Assembly: GCA_021234535.1 (NCBI GenBank)
Contig: CM037845.1
Coordinates: forward strand, 13,784,643-13,848,642
DNA length: 64,000 bases
From: Stichopus chloronotus
Lineage: Eukaryota; Echinodermata; Holothuroidea; Aspidochirotida; Stichopodidae
Direction of reading: 5' to 3'
A model generated the notes under the pieces. It was given only the letters and a program-made list of their open reading frames with translations. It searched no databases and was not told the DNA's origin. How positions within the stretch are numbered: the stretch's first letter is position 1; each line of letters begins with the position of its first letter. The position numbers and the translations under genes are program-made. Shown piece by piece: positions 13,130 through 26,714 of this stretch.

Positions 13130-14010
13130 GCACCTTCTTCACCACCTCCTTAATTTTGGGTATGCCCGTATGGAGAGAATCCGAGGCAGCACCTGCTGTG
13201 TTATGGAAAAGACCCACCCTTTGAAATATCCTGCCTACACCCCCGTTAAACCTAATGTCAAACCGACAAGCACAAGCCTTGCAGGAATCACCCTCCTTCT
13301 GAAAGTATCTCATCTACGTTGTAGAATTGGTTTAACACCCCAAGAGAACGAGGCAAGGTAACCCTCCATGACAAGTATCTGCTACGATTGATATTCTCCA
13401 ATATTGCATAACTCCTCGCGATAAGTAAATAGATCATCCTTCTTTGGCTAAGGTCTCTCATTGACGGAATCATTCCGAAAGAATAATTAATTAACTCAAC
13501 CTCACTTTTAAAGTATCTCTTTTACGTAGAAGTGGTGTTACACCCGATTACTACAGCAACATTAAATTCCTATAATAGTATCCTATTTACCTGGCGGAGA
13601 AATCACTCCAAGTGATTAAGTAGCAATATAGCGTAGTAGGGTACATGTTACTCCCCATGATTAAATAGCAATACAACGTTCTTTTAAAAGTATCTCTTTA
13701 ACGTAACATAGGTATCACTCTTAAAGATAAAATAGCTATGTAACACTCCTTTTTGGAAACATCTCTTCCATATACCTAGCAGTGGTGTTACTCCCCATGC
13801 GTGGGTAAACAGCAAGTGACTCTTGAAGTAACAGAGATAAATCTCCCACAGATTTAATATAATGTAGCAGATGCACATCACCCTCCTTTGGACCGTGTCT
13901 CCTTTGGGTGGTATCGTTACTAGGTGAAAGTGATATCACTCTGCGCTTTGTATGTCACCTCTGAGTTGTAACTATCTCACTCGTAGCAACACATACTTCT
14001 GGCTAGAAGC
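13130..14010 (+). repeat. Degenerate minisatellite, about 70-bp period, ten or more copies
   Basis: The words AAGTATCTC, TACGTAG, GTGGTGTTAC and TCCCCATGATTAAATAGC recur. The AAGTATCTC-like word appears near 13303, 13372, 13450, 13511, 13687, 13757, 13894 and 13967, with weaker copies near 13216 and 13138. Copies are divergent, so the array is old. The short frames on both strands here are artefacts of the repeat. Confidence 0.65.
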
Positions 14011-14088
14011 GATGTACAGAATGATCACATTTCAGTCACAAGAACTTGTCATTGGAAATTGACAAATTCACATGTCCATGGCATTTGA

Positions 14089-14090
<2 letters not shown>

Positions 14091-14172
<82 letters not shown>
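14091..14172. repeat. (AT)41 microsatellite
   Basis: An uninterrupted run of AT dinucleotides 82 bases long. The apparent Ile-Tyr repeat peptide across it is not a gene. Confidence 0.99.
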
Positions 14173-14174
<2 letters not shown>

Positions 14175-14514
14175 AGGAGAGTGAAAAGTGTACAAAGAAA
14201 GGTATCAATGTTAATTCATAATATGTTTGTACATGTACACGGAACTTGAATTAAAATTGGCATCATGCTATAGTGAACCAAAGTTACAAGTATCACTCAC
14301 CTTAGATCAATCGAACTGCCGAAAACTCACTGTACAGTTCCTTACCATTAACGATGTCCCTTTGAAGTACGAATATGCCGTTGTTTTCATGCACCGTCCA
14401 ACACCGTTAATTAAGAAAGCAAAATGCTGCATCTGAAAGCTGATCTTCACTCAGCAAGTGAGATGAGCAGAATATTTTGAAGCAGCAATCGAAATGAACA
14501 TCACCGAGCTGCAG

Positions 14515-14538
14515 TTGTAGTAGTAGTAGTAATAGTAA
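14515..14538. repeat. (GTA)n microsatellite
   Basis: About seven GTA units with one substitution. Confidence 0.8.
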
Positions 14539-15261
14539 GGGGTGCAATTACTATTCAGAACACGCGAGCGTTTCACATAGCTAGCTGTGAAAGCACGATC
14601 GAAATGGAATGTTTTCCTGACGTCATTGCTACCGAGAGAGGCCACGAAGGTATAATGAGAGAGCTAAATAAGCCTTGAAGTGGCATTGATCGCTTGAGTT
14701 ATGAAATGTTTTATCCTATCACGTGTATTATTAAAATTAGTCCCTCACGTAAATGTAGTAGAAAATGCCATCTGCGTCTTCTTCATTGTACAATTATCTA
14801 GACTTGTTTATGATACGCAGTGGTATCATGATAGTGGAGATGATCCAACGTGACAGGCCAATACAAACTCGGAGCAGTTAGCGATCAACCTTCAATTAAC
14901 GATACAGAAATGAGGAATAAAAAAATCTTTTCTTCTCGATAAATAAATCACAATTTTGCAAGTGGTGTTTATTAGTAACATTAAAGACTGAGCTTTTCCT
15001 ACGTCATTAAAGTAAACAGATCCTCCAAGTATGAAGAAGATCAAGTTTTCAGCGGGTCTACTCACGAAATAAACCATTTTTGTCTCTTTGGGTTGAACTT
15101 ACAATAGAAAGCTTAGTTAAAATTCGAAACTCAAGTCATTGACACGTTTACCCTCCTCTCTGAACAACATTTTGATCTATTTACTACTGCCTTTTCTGTC
15201 TGTTAGGCTACCAAGTTATTTTCATCGACTCCGGGTCTGTCAAAGTGCATTTAAATATGTA

Positions 15262-15500
15262 GACTTTAGTACGTAGTAAGTATTTAGTATTTGGTACTTA
15301 GCATTTAACATTTAGCATTCAATATTCAATACTACGCATTCAGAGTCCATTATTGAGTATTTAGTATATGGTGTTTAGTGTTTGTTCTTACTAGTATTCA
15401 TTTTGCTTTCTTTAGTATTAAGATTCCAGAAGTCGAGCATTCAATACATTCAGCATTAAGCATTCAACGACATACATTCGGCATTTAATATTCGGTAGTT
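15262..15500 (+). repeat. Degenerate 7-8 bp repeat (TATTTAG, CATTCAA)
   Basis: Many variants of ATTTAGT, GCATTTA, GCATTCA and ATTCAAT follow one another, densest at 15262-15380 and again at 15435-15495. A decayed short-unit satellite. Confidence 0.6.
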
Positions 15501-16368
15501 ACTTAGTCATGATTTAGTACTTTTTTAAGCTGTACCGTATAACAAGTCGATGCAGTAAAATTATGGGAGTCTATAGTAAGTGTAGGCCTTATACTTTCTT
15601 GGTAATTGACGCTGTGCATGTTCTAACTTATGTTGCTCTGTTGCTGTGTTCTAAGCAGTCTAACAACCTCTTTCCGTGAGTACCTTATTATTTCGTTGTA
15701 ACTGAAAGAACTGAAATACGACTATACCCAGGATCGTAGGTCTTGACTACGTAACTCGATTATAAAACAATACCTGATAGCTACTTCTGAGATAAATGTT
15801 TCTTCTTTATTTCTACACTGGGTACATTTGATGATATCTTAGGGGGGTTGTTTTGACTGGATGAAGTCGCTGGCGGTGCGCCCGCTTATAATTGCCAATA
15901 AATTTCCCTAAAAGCGCGATTTAACTGTCACATATTGTGGTTAACGCCATTGATCATCAATATCTGAGGGGGAACTTGAGACCAGCGTACCGATCAGCGA
16001 CAGGAGACCTTTATTACAATAACCATCAATTTGTGACTGAATTTAAGAAGCTCCCGAATTGGCAGAGAGTCTGCCGAGTTCATGCAACTGTCATGGCTGA
16101 CAAGTCCCCTAGCTGGAAGCCCGACAGAAACTAAAGAGGTTTCCCTGGTAATAAATTCGGGTGCTTTAGCAGAGAAGGAATAAATAACAAAATGGTGTTG
16201 TCAGTACATGACAGGTAATGTATCGAAGTTAGCGGTGTTTTTGATAGGTCAAATGCAGTCGGTAGTTCCGGGGTATAGGCAGATCGGGCAGCCAGTACAT
16301 TTGTATCGAACGACAACAGGGCAAAGCTAATCGATGGCTGCGTGATTTTAAGTGGTAACGGCGTAAGT

Positions 16369-16452
16369 AAAATGAAGTAGTAGCTATGTAGGAATGAAAT
16401 GGCAGCCATGTAAAATGAAGTAGTAGCCATGTAAAATGAAGTAGTGGCGAGG
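16369..16452 (+). repeat. 21-bp tandem repeat, four copies
   Basis: The unit is AAATGAAGTAGTAGCCATGTA with variation in the second copy. The period is a multiple of three, which creates a spurious long open frame on the minus strand across it. Confidence 0.85.
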
Positions 16453-16971
16453 TCATTGAAGTGAATGCCGTTGACAATACCCATAGGTTGTTACTGCAGG
16501 TGGTGGTGCTAATCTATCCTATGTTATTTAATTCCATGGTGTTGGGATTGCCGCTGCTGGTATTACTGAACCGAGTGGCTCTGAGTGTGCACCCGAGATT
16601 AGGTTAATGAAGTAATCGGTGTATATCCAAATTAGATGGTGTCAGCGCATCCGATGTTATTGAAGAAGATGGTGTTGGAAGTGAATCCTTATTTAGTGAA
16701 GTTCATTGTGTTGTGATGGTAACCGAGGTTCTTGAAGTGAGTGATACGAAACAGGATTTATTATCTCATCGCCCTATAGGGGAGAGATGAGATATTGTAG
16801 TCACTTGGCTAGTGGAGCTATATATTGTACTGTGCACCCATGGGAGAATGGTTGTTATGGACACGCTTGGAGTGGATGAGTAGCGACACCCCAGGGGTAC
16901 CCCATGGTAGAGAGACCATGGGTACAGGAGGGTCATGTTGGGTGGTATAAATGAAAACGTGTCCGTGCCAA

Positions 16972-16996
16972 TATGTGTGTGTGTGTGTGTGCATGT
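16972..16996. repeat. (GT)n microsatellite
   Basis: About ten GT units with one interruption, directly before the 158-bp satellite. Confidence 0.85.
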
Positions 16997-17715
16997 GTGC
17001 GTCCGGACCTGTTCAAATTGTGGTTTTTCCAGAATAGTTTGAAAAGCATATGAGCGATTGAGTTGAAACTTGGTAAGGTTGTGTTTGATGCCAATATGTG
17101 CAAGATGTATTAGTTGTATGGTTCATGGAGTCAAATTTGCTGATTTTTTAGGAAAAAAGTCTATTTTGCCCCAAAATTGCTATTTCCAGCATATCTTGAG
17201 AAGAATTTGAGCATTTAATGCAAAATTTTGCAAAAACTTACCTGAGAATGAAAAATTTCAAGGTATATCACTTTTGTAGTAATGAGAGTGAAATTTGCTG
17301 AATTTTTGGGGAAAAAAGCCAATCTTGCCCGAAAATTTGTATTTCCAGCATATCTTGAGAACTATTAGATCAATTAACTTACAGTTTTGTAAGTACTTAC
17401 CTGAGAACATATTGTTCAACATAATATTACTATAATGATAAATCGAGTCAAATTTGCTGATTTTTTAGGAAAAAAGCCAATTTTGCCCCAAAATTGCTAT
17501 TTCCAGCATATCTTGAGAAGAATTTGAGCATTTAATGCAAAATTTTGCAAAAACTTACGTGACAATGAAATATTCAAGGTATATCCCTTTTGTAGTAAAG
17601 AGAGTGAAATTTGCTGATTTTTGGGGAACAAAAGCCAATTTTGCCCGAAACTTTGTATTTCCAGCATATCTTGAGAACTATTAAACCAATTAACTTCAAG
17701 TTTTGTAAGTACTTA
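16985..17715 (+). repeat. 158-bp satellite with alternating A/B monomers
   Basis: AAATTTGCTGA-type unit starts occur at 17133, 17291, 17450 and 17607 (spacings 158, 159, 157). Monomers one and three are more alike (CCCCAAAATTGC, GAAGAATTTGAGC), as are two and four (GCCCGAAA, GAACTATTA), giving a 316-bp higher-order unit. A more diverged copy (CCAGAATAGTTTGAAAAGC) precedes at about 16985-17130. All share the core CCAGCATATCTTGAGAA. Non-coding. Confidence 0.9.
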
Positions 17716-17719
17716 GCAA

Positions 17720-20700
17720 TAAACTATTATAAATTACCATGTGCAGGCCCTTTATTGAAATCAATGTGCATGTTGGCGGTGAGATATGCAACTCCGTGGA
17801 TTGCCCTCTTGTTTATATTTTTGTTTGCTTGGTTACATGAAAAGTTAGCTGATCCACCTATTGGATTTCCTTAATTTCATTTTGTTTCATATAATAGCCG
17901 AGAGAGACTACACTCCCTTGAAACACTTGAAAAGTTAAATTATATTTGCTCGAAAATTATGTCCTCTGCAACTCTGCAAATCAACTATACTTCATCATCC
18001 CATCATGGGAGGTAACCCGAAAGAAAGTAATGCTTACCTAATATTTACATACACTATGAAGAAGAGAAGGAGCAAACTTTGAAACAACTTATTTAAGCCT
18101 CTTGTCTTACTTCCAAAGTGCAACGATTCTCGCACCTGCTTTCATCACCAAAACATGTTTGTGACGAAGAAAAGAATTTCAAATGAGGAGATGATTTGCA
18201 TTGTAAGTTGCCTGGTTCAATAATTAAATCAGTTTGATTGGATTAGGAAGACAGTTGATATATTACGACTGCAGGCGAACAGGAGAATAATCTGTCATTA
18301 ACGACAATTATTCATGATATTGTTTCTAAGGCAACTAATAAAACCCATCCTTTCAATAGAATGCATTCTTTCCCTGTTTCCAAAAAAAAAAGGTCTTACA
18401 AGGAACGCATTGCTGCAAATTTAATCAGATTGGGTTATTGACACCATTTTGACACACTAGTACATGCATGTATATATGTATGCATAAAAAAAAAGGAGAG
18501 AGTGGGAGAGATGTATTCCATTGTTGACGAAAAAAGTAAGAGGCGAGACAAAAGTGTGGACACCTGGAACCCTCATCAGCGGAAGACTTCAAGAAATACC
18601 ATCATGCAATTTGATGACATATATGGAAAATATTAATATTAGTGTACCGTATGTGCTAAGACAAAGCAGTCAATTGAGAATCCCTGGGTTATTACATTAG
18701 CGTCACAGTGCATAAAGTGTATGGTATATGCGGACGCATTTTTAGCTTTAGCCACAATACCGTAATGTTCACGATAATTACAAAATATAACTTTGTTGAG
18801 TGCATACTATCACCCTCCTGTTGCACCATCAGTACACACTAAGTATGATGGTATTAGTACAAATAGATGACAACTAACCTGTATGTCGCAATGTCGTGTA
18901 AACGTATGTAAGCACTTGCAACGCAACTCCTGTCGTAACTGCAATAGTTTAATTCAGGACGTAATGTGACGTATAGCTAGGTAATACTTTTAAGACCTTA
19001 CTCACAGATCTAAATGTAATATCAATTACATGAAATTTATTGTAACCTATAACTTGCTTGTATATATCATTTGAAATTAAAATGTGATTTATGTAATCTT
19101 TTTTTACACTCAACGTGCAAGTCGAAAATGGGATGTGACTTTCTACAATTTTGATCCCTATGTCTCCTTTCATTTCTGCTTTTATGTGTTGAACATTTTA
19201 CATGTCCCATCATCACGGCAGTTTAATAGATCCACCTTGCATTGACGTCACATAACAACAAATCAGAGCACACTCATACATGAGACGAACGAAGGAAAAG
19301 TATACAAAATGCTACTCTAGGTGTCTGTAGATCGAACGACAGAGATACCTCACATGCAGACGTGCATGTGTTAAAGTTAATAGCGTTAAGCTTATCCCTA
19401 AGGAGGGCGCTTCCCTGCATCTCTGTGACGTCACATGAAAGGGGGTTTTTGTGATATTTGTGATATCATTTATCATGTTATATTTACAGGATTGTTCTGT
19501 GAATTAGGCAACCTGTTGTACATTAACATGTATTTGCGATCGTTTGTCTACCTCACACATAACACGAAAGTATGTATATACTATGACATGCATTATCCTA
19601 TAGACCTACACTCATATACAGTAATTACGCAATATGTGCACACTTAGTTTGCATGTTGCACACGTATTATGCTCTCATGATATGCTTTCAGTTGAAAAGG
19701 CATGTATTTCAGTTTCTATATATACGTAACGTAGTTCGTATATCTTTTGGTGAACCCATGTTGTATTTTGTTCGTCTTAAGCTGAACAGTTGTTCATGTA
19801 TACCCAACCATTACATGCAGTTCGCATGTTAGGCCTACACGCAATTGACTGTAACCACTATTTTTGACACCCAACATATATACATATCACACCTACATGC
19901 AATTAGATCTTTGTATAATGTATGCGATAAACGGTATGATTGCACGTCTTTGTGGTACGATATTTATGTAAGTCTAAATGTGATGGGATTACACGTTGTT
20001 TTTACATATTTGATGTGTTTCATTGGATCTATTTGACACTCAATATAAGAGGTAACTTTTGTGTTCTGATGTAATTACAAGTGGAGTGTGTACACTCTCA
20101 TGGCATATATAACGAAGTGTTTCACATGTGACTAATCTCCGGGTTCGGCTGCTCATCGTTCTGCGAGAGTCTGCGTTGATACCGGGGACGGAATAAAACT
20201 GAGAAGTTGGAAGATTGGAGTATTGCGAAGGAGACTAACCTCGGATTCGAAAAGGCTGAAGTTGTTAAATTGACCATGTATAACCTATAAATCCTCATTC
20301 GCAACGGAGATGTATTTTATGAAACTACCATGCCAACCGTCTAACGTTTCTTCAATATAGTCTCCACATTACAACAAACTATTTCGTTGTCATATAACTC
20401 TAGCCTAATCGAACATGAAACAATGTAAGCATAACCGTATAGACTTCTGCAGAGCTGAGTAGGAAATGTTTATATTAAATTTATTTTTTGTCCCCAGATA
20501 TGTGCATGCATATACATAATTATGTACAGGCTGTACATTTGTCAGGTATACGCATAGGCGGGAGATGATGTCTGCCTCTGACGTTGGTATCTGTCACAAG
20601 ATTAATTTTCTTCCTGCAATCAACTTATCTCATATAATGTTACAATATGACGTCAGCATGTCAGGGTTTTTTTTTATTTTTTTCAAGCTCGTAGCGGGTT

Positions 20701-21100
20701 GTTTTCCATTAAGTAGCTCTTTTTACCATACTGATCAGTATATATCACCAACATTTTCGCTTCTGCGTCTTGAGACAATTTTCCTTTGGGAGTTCTGGAT
20801 AAGAACAGATGTGGAACATTCAACACTTGACAAGTGGGACTGATACGAAGCAATCTTGTGACACCAGAAACTCCGATGTTTTCTGCCGACAAGTTTGAAG
20901 AATAGGGGGCCTTTATTAATAATGAGATGAGTCGTTCCGATTATTACCACGATGCGTGAACATTTTGTTCTTCAATTGAGAGTGTCTCCCACAACTGCAT
21001 CGGTTATTCCACGTTATAAGCATGTTGATGGACAGTTAACCCTACAAAAAGAGATTAGGTAATTTGGATCCACCTCCAGTCAAATGCTCCTGCTCCCGCC
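17720..21100. other. Mostly non-coding
   Basis: Only the dispersed repeat at 19317-19436 stands out. A minus-strand frame ending at 20683 (about 66 codons after a weak CAG acceptor at about 20869) is followed by an A-rich stretch with AATAAA; I regard it as too weak to call. Confidence 0.5.
19317..19436 (+). repeat. Dispersed repeat family C, copy 1
   Basis: Shares CTAGGTG, GAACGACAGAGATAC, ACATGCA, GGAGGGCGCTT and TCTCTG with 33020-33121. ACAGAGAT and ATCTCTGT form an inverted pair near its ends. Confidence 0.5.
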
Positions 21101-22102
21101 TCCCCCCCCCCCCCCCCCCTCCAATAAAATTAGAAAGACATATATTGGACAAACTGTGTATGAGACACTAATCAACAAACAGAAAGAATACTTCCCTGAA
21201 AGTTACAACGGCAGAGAGACTGGGAAGTGCCATTTCCTGCATCTGAGAGGCCATGCTTTATTTTTTTTATTTTTGCCTTCTCTATACAACAGCCGATTGT
21301 GGCGTTCAGCTCCGATAGTGAATTACGGCTTGTCGTCCAATTCCACTATTTCCACCTCGCCCCATGCATCCTATCCGATGAAAAGGTTTGTTTTACGCCA
21401 CTAATTATTACTGATAAGATTTATCACTGTCCTCTAGACGTCGCCGCTGCCCATTGGGTCACCATTGAAGGTCATGATTGTCCTGGAAGTTTACAATTTT
21501 GTGCATTACGTAACAAGAACCCCAAATAGAGCTAAAAGAAAGACAAAACACGGATAATTCGTGATTGGAGTTTGAATTTCCCTTCACCGACAACAAAGTC
21601 TAATTATATGTACTAAAGCTGGGAAAAACAGTCAGGTCACAGTGTCATCAATTAGCGGCTCATCAATCGAAACCCATAGCTTCTATTCTTGGATATGCTC
21701 ATTTTTTTGAGTGATTGATCCAAATCGTTTTCATCTCCTCCACTAACTCTAGTGACACATGCACTGCAGCACAAGTGCATGTTGTCTCATAGTCGTACAT
21801 ACTGATATAGCAAGCGTATACCACATAAACAACCAACCACATATTGCCGAAGTTCAGTCGGTGTCTTTCCCTTTTCATTTTGAGTCCTTCTACGTGTTCG
21901 AATTATTAGTTGGAACGAACAAGTGAAGAGCAAGCAGAGGTACCTTTACCTTCAAAAACGTCCCCGAAGTATATTAGGCCTAGTACCGGTCTAGAAGTAG
22001 GTAAGTCGAGTTGCGGGTATCACTTGCTTGTGGGAGATTCTTTCACTGCTGAGGGTGTTCGTATGCTCTTCTGGTCTGGGTCTATATTTTACACAGCCTA
22101 GG

Positions 22103-22285
22103 TGCAGTTTATCAATCTCAATTTCGTTGAGCCTCGCAGCCTACACCGGCCTTGCCTGAGTACTGGGCGGATCAGATCAACCGGGGGGGGGGGGGGTGCA
22201 ACATACATGTCCACAATCCCAGTGGACTTCGATGTACTTGCTTGCAAGTTCGATTCGTCTAGTTTTCAAAATGTGTTTGTCGACC
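22103..22285 (+). repeat. Dispersed repeat family B, copy 1
   Basis: Shares ordered blocks with 55658-55810: GCAGTTTATCAATCTCA, TGCAACATA, GTCCAC, TTCGATGTACTTGC, TGCAAGTTC and TTCGTCTA. This copy carries a 14-base G run (22183-22196) between the blocks. Contains a B-box-like GTTCGATTC, but no A box or tRNA fold was seen, so a SINE is only a possibility. Confidence 0.55.
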
Positions 22286-22299
22286 TCTTTATATAGTGA

Positions 22300-25200
22300 A
22301 ACATGATTATGTGCTCAACTTTCAATTCAATTCAACGGACTTTATTTCAATCTCTTTTGAGGGTACAAATGAGGGTACAAATGAATATTTAATATAATAA
22401 ACTTAATCCACTGTATAGTATTCTAACTAACTTAAAATCAACTTCGCAATTTTACTCTATTATGCATGTACCACTACACCGAATTACAGAGATATCAGTG
22501 TGTTCAACCGTACGTCTCCCATGTAACTATAATGTACAGAATTATAAAATATTGTCAAATCTATATAGCCTACATATATGTAATACTGTGCTATTCTCAA
22601 TGTGCTGAGGAAGTTTACTGATGGCGTAGGTCTACTAGTATGTGCTAAAATAATGGAATGTAAACATAAAATGTCCAACTAAAAAGTCTAACTGGAATGT
22701 TTATGTATTTCTTTTCATTTCTTAAGTTTGGGAGTAAAATTCTAGTGGACGGACGTTCTGACAACGTTTGAAATGCATTACGATACGTACAGTCATTGTG
22801 CAAAATAGTTTCGTAGAGGTATTCAATTACATTACCACAGATAACGTTTTGTTCTCTAATTTCATTGTTTAGCTCATTTTTTTATGTGTGATTACCTGAT
22901 AAGTCCTTAGTTTATTTTGAAAACAAAACATTCATCAAAATCATGCAATTCTCTTTTCATTTCTCTTAAAAGTGTTTTTCATGAAGTTGATAAATATCAG
23001 TACTCCATAAGTATGGTAAGCATGTATGCTGCAAAATTAAGCAATGCAACAACGAAAGTGAGATCACATAAAATGAAAAAGAGCCATTCACGAATTGACA
23101 TAAAAGGGTATGCGGTAGTGATTCAGATTGGCGTGCCTGTACTTTAAGTATAATATTTACATGATTGTCTTTTTTCCTGTGATCAAAATATAAAAAATAT
23201 TAAAAAGTACCTTCCCCTTTGAGCAAAAGTATATATATCAGTAATAGATGAATATTAGCCAATCGTATATTCATGAAGTTTGAGTTTAAGTCTCACAGTT
23301 TGAGTCTGTATAAGGTCTTACATATTAATATTAATTACAAATTAACTCTGTGAAGATATTTACATAATAATACACTGATGATGCTCATTTTTGCAGTTTT
23401 TTTGGTCGTTTTTAACTATCGAAGCAATTAGTCTTGAGGATTCGATTTTTCACACCTCATGTATTAAAAAAAGAACGACAGTAGCAAAAACAGAGAAAGT
23501 AACCTCAAAAACTAATTCGTTGAAGAAAAAATCAAACGCAAAGTCAGTACAAGACAATTCCGCAGCAATTATTGCTTATCTTCGTATTAACTTGTCATAC
23601 CTCATACACTGGGAAGTTTCTTTTGAATAATACTGATTATTAATTGTTAATGAGAAAATACTCTCCGAGAGTCACGTGAATAAAGGTGCCATCACTTTTA
23701 CTTTAGAAGTGGGGGTTTAGTCTTCAATTAAAAGTGAAACTTTGTGTATAGTCACACTGACGGTACTCATGAGTGTGTTGTATTCAAGAAATGTGCCAGT
23801 GATATTCTTAAAGAAGGATAGTTTTCCACCGCATTGCTGTTTAAAGACAGACAGCTCTCACCAAGACAGACCTTCCAGCTGAATTTTATAGGTTACAAAA
23901 TGTCACGTATACTGCCTTTTTGTGCTTTTTGTTGTTGTTGATCTTTCAAATTGAAGCGCTGATCAAATCTTACCATTTGACAAAAGTGAACAATTTATTT
24001 TTAGGCTTCCTGTAAACTGACCTGAAACATTTCAATAAATTGAGTTACTTTTCTTAAAGTATCATAATATTTTCTTCTAAGGCAGTCTAGATTAAAGAAT
24101 ATTCATATCGTTGTGTCACAGGTTTCCCATAATGCAGTGTACCGTTGTGAAAATGGATATTTCTCAAATGACAAAAAAACCCCAACAACTTTCACATGGA
24201 ACATTCTGTGGAGTTTTCACCGATAAAGAGAATATTTATGAAATTTTTCATCTTATTTAGTAGCCAGTCCCCCTGAACTTATAAAACAAAATGCTTACGT
24301 TTCTGTTCCCTTTTAATACGTAGGCATGAAGAAACCAAATGATCTTAAAAACAACATATATGAGAAACGAGACTGAGGTAAAAAAATATACAAAACAAAA
24401 AGTGATGAGTGATAGGCTTATAGAGGCGGTTGCTCATATTCCTTTACTCATAGTGTACTATAACGTTATCGTCCATAACGCATACTTGCAGAAAGTAACG
24501 ATTTATTACGCAGTATCTCAAATGCATATATAAACAAAGTTTGCGCTTCTTCTCGGTTTCGTCTCCGTGAGTATTAATACCGAGCCACCCATCTCGGTAG
24601 CGTCAATAGATGTCTTGAAATTTACTGGGTCAAACAGAGGATGAATTATGTGACAGAGAGGCAACGATATAGTGTTACCCTTCCAAATAAAGATCGTAGA
24701 TACACCGTTTTGCGCAGCCATATAAAGCATACGACCAATTTCTTTTAACTACTTTATCAAACTGCGTTCCGTGAATTCATCTTCTCATTGGACACAATGC
24801 AGCTAGCATCAGTCATCTGATAGGATGGAAGTCGTAAACGTGTCATATACTGTAAATGATTCATCACAACGTGAGGCCTACACACAGGATTTAAGATCAA
24901 CACAATCTTGTTGAAATAGTAAATCTTACTTAGCAGGCAGGCTACAGTGAAGGAATGGGCTCCAATCAGAGGCTGTATATAACATCAACATGAGGGTATA
25001 TACATATATATATATATATATAAATTATTGAAATTGGTTTACTACCTGGGATTTGAGATTTGTTCGAATAGAATCCTTGGTATGGTAACAATTAATTTAC
25101 TTATTTTTAAAGAGGTGGACACAAGCCTGACATCAATATTAGTACCAGGGGATTTGATTATTTGTCTGATTGTTTGTTGTGTGTGGTAAGAAATATGTCC

Positions 25201-26700
25201 AATGTAAGGAAGCTTGTAATATTTAATATCGAGGAAAGACTGTTCAGAAACATTTTTCTACAGACTTCACACAGAATCGTAAAATAACGGCCCTTCAATT
25301 TTTTTAGTTATAATTGTTATAAACTTGAACTAGGAGCTACATATTCACAACACTTATGTATTAATACTATCATCCTTTATCTAAGGAAAACAAGAAGAGT
25401 CAAACAGGCAGAGGGGTTTGATTCTTACATGTGTAATCATGCACAAGCGCCATTCGAACATAAGATACGCTTTTTCATCTACATTTTGCAAACGTACTCT
25501 CCAAGCACAATGCGCTTCAAGAAGTATATATATTAATGTTGATACCTACATTATATACTAACGTGGATACCTACAAGCTGTTTCATAAGATGAACTAATG
25601 TCAACGAACGTTGATGTATTCGACGACAGGAATAAAACTCGTTTGATAACTCCGTGGAGCAATTTACGTGATTCTAACACCCATCACGACTTTGCGTGAC
25701 ACTTCGAGCAGGAAGGTGTCAAGGAAACCGTCATCTGGAGTACCGGACTGTCATGAAACCATCTGATTGTAAACTAAAATTGCATCAGAGCTAAACTCTG
25801 AAAGGTTTACAGCCGCAATGTTATTATACTGAAAAGCAGTGATGTCTCCAAAGGGACAGGTGGACAGCTTCTTCGATCTGTCTGTACAGTCTCCAAAAGC
25901 GGTGAAGCGATGTGGCCGAGGGGATGAGGGGGGGGGGGGGGGTTATTGAATTCAGATAGGACTATTTAAACAGAGCTCCACCATCACTTGGCGCGGAGCG
26001 TACAAGAAGATGTTTGGCTTTACAAACCATCAAGATCGTCGGAAACTTGCACTTCCAGAGTGTTCTAAGCTGTATTAATCCAGCCTTGAAGTGTCGATCT
26101 TACGTACATGCATCCTCTTTCATGCATTCTCTGGCACGTGAGAAATATTTGGGGGTAAGCATCCCTTTAGCCCCTCATTTTTACATTGGTAGGACTGAGC
26201 ACCCCCAAGCCCCCAGGGTTCCCCGTCATTGATTACCTTAATTGCGAGTTATGTTACGTCAATGTACTCTTTCATTTTTTATCCAATGTCGAAAGGGGAT
26301 CATTGGGGGTTGGCGGATCAGGGGGGTAAATTACAGCTTTATAGGGTGGTAATGAGTGAGAAGGGGGGGGGGGGGGATATCCTACTGAAGGGTTAGGTGT
26401 ACGTTGTATTTTGTGTAAAGTTTACATTCAAATGAAAATTTCTTGCACCAGGTATATTACACAATATTCCATTGGGATAGTTAGACTTGGCTTTTAGTTT
26501 GCCTGTATTTTACACAAATCTCGTTCTAAGCTTACTCCTGCAGGAAATAAATATGCCTGCTTGTTGTAATTGAGACTGCTTAATCAGTTAATCATTGTAA
26601 ACGTGCTTATGGAGTTAAAATTACTTTCCTGTCATGGAAAGTACAGTCTCCATTGTACCCTGGATTTTCCCCCATTCATAGACACCTTTACAAAATATTG
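22300..26700. other. Non-coding, nothing recognised
   Basis: Holds TTCAATTCAATTCAA near 22320, a doubled GAGGGTACAAAT at about 22360, a TA microsatellite and two G tracts. A GGCGGATCAGGGGGG word near 26312 resembles transposon ends but has no partner. Confidence 0.5.
24995..25024. repeat. (TA)n microsatellite
   Basis: A run of about 13 TA units with minor interruptions at the start. Confidence 0.9.
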
Positions 26701-26714
26701 GACGTTTTTTGCAG

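Noticed and set aside
14046..14249. Open frame with Ile-Tyr repeats
   Set aside because: Produced by the (AT)41 microsatellite.
15937..16134. 65-codon plus-strand frame with protein-like composition
   Set aside because: Begins at GTG, lacks splice sites and family resemblance.
20683..20868. Minus-strand terminal exon candidate
   Set aside because: Weak acceptor, and the AATAAA is part of an A-rich homopolymer; coding character not convincing.
21084..21404. Open frame beginning with a proline run
   Set aside because: Starts in the C18 tract; no domain, and a competing frame overlaps it.
22240..22260. tRNA B-box-like GTTCGATTC
   Set aside because: No A box at the right distance and no cloverleaf; the word lies in a dispersed repeat.
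26300..26376. GGCGGATCAGGGGGG as a transposon end
   Set aside because: No inverted partner or target duplication found on either side.
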